Shown one piece after another: positions 46,901 through 57,196 of a stretch of 64,000 nt of DNA. The stretch covers positions 806,001-870,000 of the forward strand of contig SSBO01000004.1 in assembly GCA_005281725.1 (NCBI GenBank). The letters are read 5' to 3'. The position numbers were made by a program, and so were the translations under genes. Each line of letters starts with the position of its first letter. Within the stretch, counting starts at the first letter, position 1. Under the pieces are notes generated by a model. It searched no databases. It was not told where the DNA came from and was given only the letters and a program-made list of their open reading frames with translations. The DNA comes from Wuchereria bancrofti. Its lineage: Eukaryota; Nematoda; Chromadorea; Rhabditida; Onchocercidae.

Positions 46901-48747
46901 TCACTTAAAATAGTTGATACGATTTTGCATTAATTGTTAACGAACTATTGCTATTGCAGTGACATAACCATGGGTCGTGAACGTGTTGCAATACCTCTTG
47001 AGAATGGCACAGATGATGGGGCTACGTTGGATCCTAACTTTGAATATGTGAATGCTGTTGATGATCACGATTCATTTCAAACTCATATCGACTTTTCACT
47101 GGTTATTCTCATTTTTACATCTTCAGAATCATGGATTTGGTTCAATTATTTTTGAACTATGGGCATTTCGACCAACTGATAATGGATCGGACATCTTTCA
47201 TCACAAGCTTCTTTCAAGAAGCGTGCGTCCGGCACGCAAATTACATGAGTGGTTGCACTACACTGAATAACTGAATATCTAAATTTAATGAATTTCCTAG
47301 TTAAGAAGGCAGCTAATTTACTATCATTTCTAAGTTTGTGATTAAAGAAATAAAATAACTATTCAGTGGTTTTCGTAAGATTTCTTATTTTAGTTTCTCT
47401 ACCACATACACCGCGATTATTTTTTAGGCATGTCGCTGCGCAAACGACTGTCAGGTTGATTGTCCTTGTTTGGCTCGCTGTACGTATGATGCAGATGGAC
47501 ATCTTACTGGTCGAGCAGTGGAATTAGCTGACAAAGCAGAATTAGGTGTGATACTGGAATGCAGTTCATGCTGCTTTTGTTCAAATAAGTGCAGATCGAG
47601 AGTTGCACAAAAAGGTGTTCATTGCGGACTTGAGGTATGCTTTTTATGTATGTCGAGGTTGCAGAATTCAAGTTATTTAAGAACTGTTCTTAAATTATCT
47701 AAATTTGTAGGTTTATCGTACAAGGAAATATGGATGGGCTGTGAGGACCTGTTCTTTGATACTGAAAGGTAGGCTTTAGTAAATTATTATTGAAATATTG
47801 CATCCATCAAATCGTCTTTTCACTTCAAGGTCTCTTCTGCTTGATTCCAGGAAGTTTTGTTTGTGAATACACTGGAGAGCTGATCTCAGATGCAGATGCA
47901 GATAAACGCGAAGATGATACTTATTTGTTCGAAATTGTCGTAAATTTTTCAAAAATTGAGCCCATAGAGTATACTGGAATCTTATATTTTGAACATATTT
48001 AATGAACCTATTGAGTGCTTTAGGATCCATTATTCCTGTAGATGCTTTGAGATTATTTTGAAGCAAACATCTCTCCATAGAATTTTCAGTCAGACATGAT
48101 TATGCAGCCAAAACATGGAAATTTAGAAAAAGAACAAATTAAAATTGTCAGGTGTAAGCATCTATTTAGTATCTGGCATTAGATAAATTTCTGAGGAGAC
48201 TTAACTGAATTCAAAACACTTACTTTGGTGTTTTAGAAGTTTGCGGTGGCTAAATTTTTCAAGTTTCTTTTATGATTGCAGAAAATTCTCTTTAGCAATT
48301 GTAGTGTGTCATTTTTAGGACGAAACTTCAGCCTACTGTATAGATGCAAAATTCAAGGGGAATGTTTCCAGATTCATCAATCATAGCTGTGAAGCAAATT
48401 TGGTCACCCTCCGAGTTGTATGGGATGCAAATATACGTCATTTACCTCATATCTGCTTTTATGCTAAAAGAGATATTCAACAGGTGCATCAACAAAATTC
48501 TACCCGTTGAGTTTTCGTCTATACTTTCATTTCTTTTAGTAGCTTGTTTTCATAACTTAAGGGAGAAGAATTAACTATCGATTATGGAAATCAGTGGTGG
48601 GACGTGAAGTTGAGGAATTTTCCATGCCAGTGTGGATCGAAATCTTGCAAATATACTAGTATGATAAGAGAAGAATTACTACGGAATGGATTTATTACTA
48701 CAGAAGAAAACAAACAATTGGAAGAACCTTTTGGTGGCAAGTTATAA
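40905..48747 (+). CDS. EHMT/G9a-type histone H3K9 methyltransferase, 17 exons, 721 aa
   Basis: Nuclear SET-domain enzyme expected to methylate H3 lysine 9 with S-adenosylmethionine. Exons: 40905-40931, 41050-41217, 41409-41471, 42069-42206, 42289-42355, 42509-42658, 42757-42851, 43023-43130, 43214-43321, 43474-43757, 46640-46750, 46960-47101, 47428-47634, 47711-47768, 47851-47939, 48319-48483 and 48562-48747. Domain order: a Cys/His-rich module about residues 72-115 (LCLVCYAFC, HADCYHSW, CCHCN); ankyrin repeats about 237-430 (VRVLLHHGAPI, VVDLLLAYGANIYD, HRTALQLACARCHWKLAE then FFLQRGAAP); pre-SET DITMGRERVAIPLENG and the zinc cluster CRCANDCQVDCPCLARC; SET with YGWAVRT, CEYTGELISDADAD, RFINHSCEANL and EELTIDYG; post-SET CQCGSKSCK. 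This order is specific to EHMT1/EHMT2. Pre-SET to the stop is secure; the first two exons, giving the short start MEEEKTENL, are least certain. The 2.9 kb intron 10 is unusually T-rich. Confidence 0.92.
46242..46278. repeat. Near-perfect hairpin
   Basis: GGATTTGGCTGT pairs with ACAGCCAAATCC over 12 bp. After one mismatch, four more pairs close on a TTA loop, giving 16 of 17 positions paired. It is shorter than a typical miRNA precursor. Confidence 0.9.
46550..46607. repeat. 29 bp perfect tandem duplication
   Basis: AATTATTATATGTTTTCAAA and the next nine bases are repeated head-to-tail without change at 46550-46578 and 46579-46607. The second copy ends 32 bp before an EHMT ankyrin exon. Confidence 0.92.
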
Positions 48748-50159
48748 GATTTTTTTATAACGATCATTTGTTATGTACTTTCTCATTTTAGTTGAATATA
48801 ATGTGGAACTTCACACCTGACTTGCTGTTGGGTTTACTGGTGCCGATTATTCCTGAATGTTCTTCCTCTTTTCTATCATCATTACGAATAGTTATTGCGT
48901 TATTCCCTCACTTTGCAACTAATAGTATACATTATCAGTACCATTGAAATAAGTTATGCGTAAACTAATTTTGCATGCTACTTGTGGGACGTGAAGTTGA
49001 GGAATTTTCAAAAAACAAAAAAAAGTTCGTCGAATTCTATTAGTCCAGAAAAAATACTCTGTAGTAGAAACGAATGATTTAATAATGTCCTGATCCTACA
49101 ACCAGTATTTTAATGGCAAATTTTGTAGATGCAGATCTACTAGACTGACTTAGTATTCACCCGAGATATTCCACACATGCAAATATGTTTCTGGTCTCTT
49201 TCAATAATTCTCTGCCCTAGTTTTATTTTCTACTATAATATGATATCGTAAAGGTAGACCTTTTTCAGGTAAATTATTGTTTACGTTCATTATAATACAT
49301 TGTTTGAAATCTACTGGCGTTGAGACACCGTTTTCAGTATATTTAAGTTGATAGTCGAATTTTCATGGAAACAACCATGGAGTACGATGTTTCGTGCAGT
49401 TATGATAATCCGTACACGATTAAGGATGTTCTACTTTGAGACTCATTTCCATACTATGCTGCGAAGTTAAGCGAATTGCTGACACATTCCTATTAATAAC
49501 TGACAGGACCAGAGAGATACCGGCATTCAACAAATCACAAAACTTCCGGATCACAAATTAAACGTCCTTATTACGGTTTGTTAATATTTTTTGTGTCTGC
49601 TCTGGAGAGGGCTTACAATACACATTCATACTAAACAATCTTACCAGTTATTTGCTTAGTTTTTCAGCAAATGATTGCTCCATTAACGAAGTATGTTCAA
49701 TTTGAAATGGTAAACGGGAAGGAATTCCTTTGAAACTCATTTATCAGCTGTATAAAAAAAAAAGAAAAAAACAATTAGGGCATATAAATAACAGTTACAT
49801 ATGCCAGCGTTTAATGGCATACAAAAAGGTAAAACGATCGTAAACTATTTTAAGAGCGAGATCGTGAAATCCATAATTACAGAAACCCGTGATCGATTTG
49901 TGAATCCTTCTATCTTTTTTTTGTTATTAAAGTCATTGGAACTTACAATGTCCAAATTCTTTTTGATATTAAGCCAAGAACTTGAAATTTTTTTTGATAA
50001 TAAATCTTTCTCTTGATACTTACTTTATATACAGCATGTAAATATGAACATTTTATAAACTACATCACTGTCAACCAGAAATGATGTATAAATTTGAAAC
50101 ATATCGTCAGGATATATAACAATTCATAAAAGAAGATTCGAATATATTTAAAACTGGAC
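48748..50159. other. Intergenic between convergent EHMT and TDP-1 genes
   Basis: This 1.4 kb region should hold both 3' UTRs. A 26 bp copy of EHMT final-exon sequence lies at 48984-49009. No gene was recognised. Confidence 0.5.
48984..49009 (+). repeat. 26 bp copy of EHMT last-exon sequence
   Basis: GTGGGACGTGAAGTTGAGGA plus six more bases match 48597-48622 exactly. The original encodes the start of the WWDVKLRNF segment next to the post-SET zinc cluster. The copy is 387 bp downstream, past the stop codon. Confidence 0.9.
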
Positions 50160-52725
50160 TCATTTCCACTGCTGCGAATTATTGTAATCATGGGGATAGG
50201 AAATCGGCGTTCCGGGGTTACGATATGTGGTCCGTGGATTTAGCCAGTTTTGATTTTGTGGGAATTGACTCGGATAATTTATCGACGGAGAGTAAGACTG
50301 CATAGAACTTTGTGGCGGTTGTGATATTGGATATTGAGTAGGATACACATCTTGATTTTGCATTTGTTGCTGCATCTGTTTCGCACTATTTTTTGGCGTT
50401 GGGATGCTGACGCATACACTTTTACCTTTGATGATAAAATCGCGTATTTGACAAAACCGTTTCGTTACATTTGGATCATTCACCGTTACAAATGCAAAAC
50501 CACGATGAGGTTTGGGGATGAATACTCGTTCGACCTGAGAAAACTTGCAGGGTTTTTTTCCAAAGATTAAAAAAAATAAATACACCTCCCCCCCTTCTTC
50601 CTGGATCTTCACTTCAGGCTTAAAGTCAAGTAATTTCTTTTTATAGCTTTGTTTCTGCCACTCTATAACTTGACCTACAACTGTATAAACATAGCAAAAT
50701 TGTCTGTTTCACATTTGTCTGGGAACACACATTTTAGAATTTTTCGTGCACTTTGACATTTCAAATTATACCATTTCGGTCATCAGGTCCAAACAGAAGG
50801 AAATTAGGAAATCAAAAGAAATTAGTTTTTATTAATAAACTGCAAATAAAGGAAGTTAGTCACTGCTACCTTTCTATGTTTGGACTTACTGGATAAGGGC
50901 CATCTCTTCAAAGCCGAATTTAAAAAATAAAGAAAAACCTTGGCAAGAGGAGAAAGTTTCTTTGCTTCCGCATCGAAAACATCGAATATATCTTTTTCTG
51001 TCAGCGTATTCCACACACGTCCAACGTATAATTTCGTTGAGATTGTTTCTTGAGCAGGAAGCATTTCAAAAGATGGCTGCTGAGAAATCCTGTTAGTAAA
51101 GTGGTTTGGAAGTTTCACCTGAAACTTGAGATTAAAAAGCATAAAAAAGACGGCTTACAAAAATGAAAAAGGAGACGGAGGAGGTGAAACTAAGGATTGA
51201 TTGTAAAGTTGAATATCATTAAGGAACGGGGATTTCTTGTCATGACTGATAATGGTAATTTACTTCATTTACTATCCCAGTCGATGTTGTTTACGTAATC
51301 GAGTCTAACTACCGTATATCAAAATAATACTACAAAAAACAAAAAAAAAAAAAAAAAAAACGGAGATAACAAAGCCAGAAAAATGTTCCCTTCAAACCAC
51401 CACTAAATTAAGATAGTATGTACCACTAACCTGTGTTACCCTCCCATCGATAAAAACTTCTTTATCTCGAAGCACTTTGTCCTGCGATTCAATATCAGCG
51501 AATTTCACAAATCCATACCCTTTTGGCATATTGGTCTTAAAGTCACGTTTGACCTATAAATGTATGCAATTAATGAGTTGGCATCATGAACATTCCATTT
51601 ATTAATGGAAAAAATGAAGTTTATGGAAACTTCGTCCTAAAAAGTTGAGTAGGGTAAGCCATCGTATTAAGTTAGAAAAACGCGTCCCGCTCATAAACAC
51701 ATACGTGCACACTTTCAAACAGACAAATAGAAAGAACAATCGATCAGAGCAAACCTCAACATACTGAACTTCACCGTATTGTTCGAAAAATTTTTTGAGC
51801 GCCTCCTCATCTGTTTTGAAAGAGAGATTGAGAACGATTAAATCTACCGGTACACGCAAACTTTCATTCAGACTACCATCCCAGCCAGAGCGTTTTTCCC
51901 CTACTAGATCCCCCATATCATCGTTTGACCGCCGTTTTCGATCACCTGCTGCTAAAAACACAAATTCATTCAAACATTTCTCGCAAACCAATCCTGTTCA
52001 CATTCATTTTGCTTAATCTAGCAGACGTACAAAGAGATACATCTTCGCAATAGGAAGAAAAGACATGAATAATAACAACAGGGTAAATGCAACATAATTT
52101 GGTTTTTCTCGTTTGCTGTTTGGTCATTCAAAATAAAGAATTATTTGAATTTAACAATACAGGCAGCATTAAGTAAACCATATTTATTATGTTGTCCTTT
52201 GTTATGCTGCTTAGCTAAAGCAATCTGTTGCCCATATATTTTTTAATAAATACAACTACTGAATGCCCCATGCAAGTATCGTTGTAACGAATAGTACTTC
52301 AAGAAATCAACCAAAACTTACGACATGCGAAGATTGCTACATAACGCCGCGTTCCCCAACCACCTTTTGGTGGATAAATGCATCGTTTTTGTTCGTCTAC
52401 TCTACAAAGATAAACAAAACTAGTAAATGTCAAGTGAATTGGTTTATTATCACATGTTCATTTAATCAAAATGTACACTGACTACATTAATAGATCCAAA
52501 TATATACGCTAAAGTTCGATAGATTCCAGTCGACTGATTTTTGAATTTTAGTCCTATAGCTTCAGGAAACGAATGTGCAAGTGTAGCTATCGGTAAGTTA
52601 CCATCGTCGTCAACAGGAATTTCAAGCATATTATTGCCGTCTTCGGCGGAACCCACGCTTATATATCCATCAAAATCGATCGCTAAAAGAAAAACTTTAG
52701 ATTACAAAAGACTCAAACCATCCAT
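50160..52725 (-). CDS. tdp-1: TDP-43 homologue (TDP-1), two RRM domains, about 378 aa
   Basis: RNA/DNA-binding nuclear protein for splicing and RNA stability. Exons: 52725-52719 (tentative), 52682-52508, 52401-52322, 51951-51755, 51553-51431, 51118-50939 and 50534-50160. The N-terminal ubiquitin-like domain has GYISV, LEIPVDDDGNL, HSFPEAIGLKFKN and PKGGWGT, aligning with TDP-43. A basic KRRS stretch resembles the nuclear signal. RRM1 has DLIVLNL and KGYGFVKF, ending at VKLPN. RRM2 has KLYVGR and RGFAFVTV; its two exons join KLSPLAK|VERVFIPKP. The last 70 or so residues are Gln/Asn/Pro/Ser/Tyr-rich (QQQMQNQDVY, SMQSYSPSINYPSQFPQNQN) rather than Gly-rich. The start exon (ATGGATG, then a 36 bp intron) is a guess that only satisfies phase; everything from the ubiquitin-like domain on is well supported. 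Confidence 0.91.
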
Positions 52726-52950
52726 GACAATACTGTCCTTCTTGATCCTGATTTAACTAGAAATTCCTAGGGACATAGCCTTATTAAAAACCCGCTAAAT
52801 TTACTTATTAATAAATAAAAACCGCAGTAAAACACTACAATTATGAAGTCTTGTAAAGCCAGGGAAGTACTTTTGTCAGCGATTTTACCTGGCAAAGATC
52901 AAGGAGAACTTCGAGATGCATAAGGCCAACATTCGTGAATTTAACAAAAC

Positions 52951-53183
52951 CTACAAGTGGGACCTTTCCTAACAGACTGTGCATCAACAGATAGATCCGA
53001 TGTCTCCACATTCAACTTCGTCTCTGCATCTTTTATTTGTTCGAACATTGCGTTGTTCTGTAAAAAAAAAAAATTGTGAACTGGTTTCAAACTTACGAAA
53101 CTTAACTTATCGACTTTTAACAGAGAATAAAAATCAAATGCTAAAAACTCTGCTTGACTTATTAAACTTTGACAGCCGTAACA
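52951..53183 (-). CDS. Two linked candidate exons, unrecognised fragment
   Basis: Exon 53183-53097 encodes CYGCQSLISQAEFLAFDFYS and nine further residues up to a GTAAGT donor. Exon 53057-52951 follows a T-rich ACAG acceptor with an in-phase NNAMFEQIKDAETKLNVETS. The residues look like real protein, including a C-x-x-C at the start. I could not find the preceding or following exon. A second open frame overlaps the 3' part on the same strand (starting with the ATG at about 53015). This may be a small gene between TDP-1 and YIPF3, extra 5' exons of TDP-1, or chance. Confidence 0.25.
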
Positions 53184-53742
53184 CTTAAGAGTGCATTATA
53201 CAATACATTTCAAAAAATTTTGGACAAAACAACCGTAACATTTTGTGGTTGCGGGAGAAAAGAAATAAAGGAATTAGTTAGGGGAAAAGAAGAACTACAG
53301 TATAGTTTACATAACCATTCGCCCAACTTAAAAGTCATGAGCAAGAGCATCACTCTCTTGAATGCAAGTAGCAGCAGTCTTCCCGCGACATCTCGAGACT
53401 AGACACCAGTAAACAAAGACAATCAATTCCACTCTACCCTAATGCAAATGGTACAGCATCATTGACTGGTTAAATTCGACCAGTTCTATTGTTCGTCCTT
53501 GCATATTTCGCCGTTAGCTATGAGACTACTATCGAAGTTGTTGGTTCGGATTGTTTTCTATTGTACATTCGGGCTAACTTGGCAAGGTTGTGGGCAGGGT
53601 GAACCGGAATATTGTCAGTATTGTAAATAACCGGATATCATTTATATCTACATATTCCTGCATTCAACATACATTTAAATAGTCATATGCGCCCGTGATG
53701 TTATTTGTGTGGCGTGATAATAACATGCATTAAATGCAGATA

Positions 53743-55572
53743 ATGGAGAGCACAAGATCGAGAAATCGTACAAACTCTATTGGCAGCGATACACAGGCAA
53801 CTAAAGATGTGCTACATGCGAAGCTTTCTCAAATGGTATGACTGTTAGGATAAAGAATAGAAATGATAATAATTCCTTTTCCCTTTACATTTTCGCTCCA
53901 TTTCTAATCAAAATGCTAATTTCGATAATCTCTCAGTGGCAAGTAATTCACAAACGATGCTTTCCTTTTTGGCTTTTCTTCCCATTTTAAGTATTAGGAA
54001 ACACTTATACTTGTGGTATCGATCAGCTAGACTGATCCATCAACTGGTATTCATTAATTTATTAGGTTTGAAGCAACAAAAGTGATGTCAGTGTAATAAC
54101 GTGTATGGAAGCAAAGAATCATTTATACTACTGCATCACTGTATCATTACCGTTCATGTGCTTATAGGTTTGGGAAGCAAGTAGTAAGCAAATGAAAGAC
54201 ACATTAAATTCTTACGGTCGTATCGACTTATTTCGACCCTACTTTGACGTGGAACCACGTCAAGTCCGAAATCGCTTGATACAGTCTTTCATACCTCGGA
54301 AACCATCGCAGATGCATGTTTCTAGTGATATGTATGGGCCAACAATGATTATTCTTACCTTGGTCGCCTTGCTTCTCTATTCCATGAAATCATCCGGGTA
54401 AACTCTTCACTATGAGAAAAACAAAACTGCAGACAACAGTGTAGTTGTTGAATTTGTTCTCAACTAAATTTTTCTGGAATTAGTTTTGAACTTCCTTATG
54501 ATAAATGTACTTAATGGCTTATTTTTATAAACTTGCATTCTCTGAAACCAAGTCTTTCTTTTCAAAGCTATTTTAACGGGTCTTTTTTTTAAATGAAGAA
54601 TCCCATATTTTTGTAATAAAGTAATGATTATTAAAAAATGGAACCTTTGTAAGTTCATGCAAATCAAGATTTAGATAATCATGCATGATTGATAGCTTTG
54701 TGTGTAGAGTTGATCTTATAATTATTTTGAGATAGTACAATCTCAGGTATACTGTTCAAGATGGTACTTTGATCGGTACAGCAATGGTTACTTGTTTCGG
54801 TGCTTGGTTTTTCATGTCTTTGGTGATATATGCATTGTGCTTGGTGTTTAGTGTGGATATATCTTTCATCCACTTCTTCTCTTTATATGTAAGTATTTGT
54901 TAAGTTCTTAAATTATTTAAGATAGTTTCTTTAGAGAGATGGCAGTACTGACAAAGAGTTAAGTAGAAACAGAGGCGGCTTCGTCTTTTTCATTTAAATT
55001 CTTTTTCAGGGATATTCTTTATGCAGTCACTGCATAGTACTTTTACTGACAATGATATTGCACCCACTGCATTCACATTTATTCTTTTATGCAATGATGA
55101 TCATCTTTTGTGTCCCATCCGTCTTGCGAGTGGTAAAGAATCTTATTATGTCCAAAGTTTGTGAAATTTAGGATCACTTGGTTTACTTTTCAGTGGTTGT
55201 CTCATCTATGACTTATATTTTAGAGTTTGTATTTATGTTCACGGACTCATGACAAATCTCACAAATTAGCTATTACTATGGCAGCTTATGTATTGCATCT
55301 CAGCTATCTTTCTTACTTGCACTACGGCTTCCACGTCGTTGTTGAAGGTAATCTTTTTACTTCAGTGAGTTTAATCATAGCAATAGATGCCAAAATGTTA
55401 TACATGAAAAAATGTGCAAATTATAACTGTGAAGAGGAACGAAAACATCCTGAACTGTTACAACTACATTTTTTGACACTGGAAGATTATGCTCAAATAA
55501 ATTACAGAAATTGATGAAATTCTTGGTGATGTGCAACAAAGTTCAATCGTTTCTTTGCCGTTATCCGACTGA
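53743..55572 (+). CDS. yipf-3: YIPF3-type Yip1-domain Golgi membrane protein, 6 exons, 258 aa
   Basis: Multi-pass Golgi protein of the Yip1 family; in vertebrates YIPF3 partners YIPF4 and supports Golgi structure. Exons: 53743-53835, 54168-54397, 54747-54888, 55010-55132, 55224-55347 and 55508-55572; the phases agree. Diagnostic segments: DLFRPYFDVEPRQVRNRLI before the membrane domain, YGPTMIILTLVALLL as the first helix, then QDGTLIGTA, GYSLCSHCIVLLL and further helices, ending HFVV-like HVVVEEIDEILGDV. These match YIPF3 in order and spacing. The ATG follows a short basic Ser/Thr/Arg-rich N-terminus (MESTRSRNRTNS). The last exon was chosen because EEIDEILG resembles the family C-terminus; reading through the preceding donor instead gives an unrelated Lys/Glu-rich tail. 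Intron 2 is duplicated at 59.6 kb. Confidence 0.92.
54398..54746 (+). repeat. YIPF3 intron 2, copied elsewhere in the window (copy 1)
   Basis: The whole intron, from donor to acceptor, has a diverged direct copy at 59601-59951. The best-conserved part reads CTTATTTTTATAAACTTGCA in both. Confidence 0.9.
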
Positions 55573-57196
55573 AACGAAATCATAAGCTTAGCTATGTTTC
55601 TCTTTGTTAATGTAATCCATCTAGTCTTTCAATTTAATACAATTCGTATACAAAATGCAGACTTTTTGTAAGATGATGTTTAGAGTTGTCAGATGATGCA
55701 TAATGTAGGCAATCCGTTCTCCTTTATTTGATGACGAATGCGGTCCATGAATTTTATTGAGTCACTTATCACTGTTTCCGTTTCCGTAAAATGCATGCAA
55801 TGATTTCGTCAATTATACGTTTTCATAATGGACGACGTGGTTTAACCTACTAAGCGTCATTTCTACAGTTCAGTATACTGTAAAGCAATAGAGTGTTTTC
55901 TTTCAATACGTGGGATGAAATCTGGAAGAGGGGAAAAGGAAAAGAGGAAAGGGGTGGGCAGTTTGAGAACTTGACAAGGTGCCAGTAAATCGAGAGTTGT
56001 TCATTTATGTAATAGAGCAGTGTTGAAAAGATGCTCATTTTTTAAAGTGATCAAACGACTTAATTTCAGTTTATGCTGCGTACATATAAGACGGTTTTTA
56101 CTAGTTCTAGTAAGAAATGTAGAAAAGTAATGCTTTGCCGAAATGTGTAGCTCGTTTGTTCATACAAATCTTTGTTAAATGGAGCTTTTATCAACATAGC
56201 AATCTTCAAAAAGAGTACTACTTACTTTCCGTTCAATCTGTAACTGAAGATGCAAAATGCTCCGGATATAAAGAACTTTCGTTACAAATGTTTGATTAAA
56301 CTTCTACCAAGAAATAAACTGGTATCGTTAATGAAATGTCCATACATTAAATTCCATTCATTCATGTAAGGCATATGAAAATATAATGAAAATAAAACGA
56401 AAAGCTATATGATACTGATGACTTCTTGTGTCTTGACTTGAGCAACTTAAAGTGCGATGTACATTGATTTCCCTAGATTAAAGGATTCTATAAATTTGCA
56501 AAAAGAAAAATCTGACAAATTTACTCTTTGCTCATCTGAAAGCTACAAGGAATAAGCTGCATTCGTAACTTTTTGACTATAAAATATGAATGCGTGATTA
56601 GAATGAAAGGAAACAAAAACGAACTTTATATTGAAGATATCTGCCTTTAAAAAATATTCTGCTGAAGCAAGAGGGCATTAGTCTATATACTAAACCAGGA
56701 ATAAGATTTGTCAAGGCAGTTCACATGCATTATGATAATATCGATAACATACAGAAGACTAAAACGGTTTTCGGATTCTGTGATAAAGTTTCTTAAGTGT
56801 CATGCTTTATATGGTGCAGGAAAGTAGCAGCAACTGTTTGCAAGCTGTGAGTAAAAATCAAAAAATAGAACTTAAACAAAGTAGAAAGTGAAACTTAAAT
56901 CACAATCATATCTCTGAGTATAGAAACAGACGACAAGAACCAAAGATGCAAGTTTTGAGAAGCTGAGTGAAACTTCAGTATTTCAAATGATCAAAAACCA
57001 TGTGTTCTTCAATCATCACTCCTGATCGAGCCGTTTTCTGAAATAAGTGCATTCGTGACTGATTTCACAGCATACAAACCATCGATGTATTAAAATGGAA
57101 TATATACTCGCCAACAAATGTCTTTCGATAATACATGGTATAGGTCTGGGATGTAAAGTGTGCTTTAGCATATTCCAGGTTTTTCTCCCATATGGA
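55573..57196. other. Intergenic between convergent YIPF3 and MTAP genes
   Basis: This 1.6 kb stretch presumably holds two 3' UTRs. It contains a purine-rich tract near 55920-55955. No gene was seen. Confidence 0.5.

Noticed and set aside
47136..47270. Possible extra ankyrin-like exon after a CTTCAG (IMDLVQLFLNYGHFDQL)
   Set aside because: The flanking pre-SET exons join in phase and align with EHMT without it; including it breaks the DHDSFQTHIDFSL/ACRCANDC join. An alternative exon cannot be excluded.
55348..55514. Read-through extension of YIPF3 exon 5 with a Lys/Glu-rich tail
   Set aside because: The GTAATC donor and the exon at 55508 give a C-terminus (EEIDEILGDV) that matches YIPF3; the extension does not.
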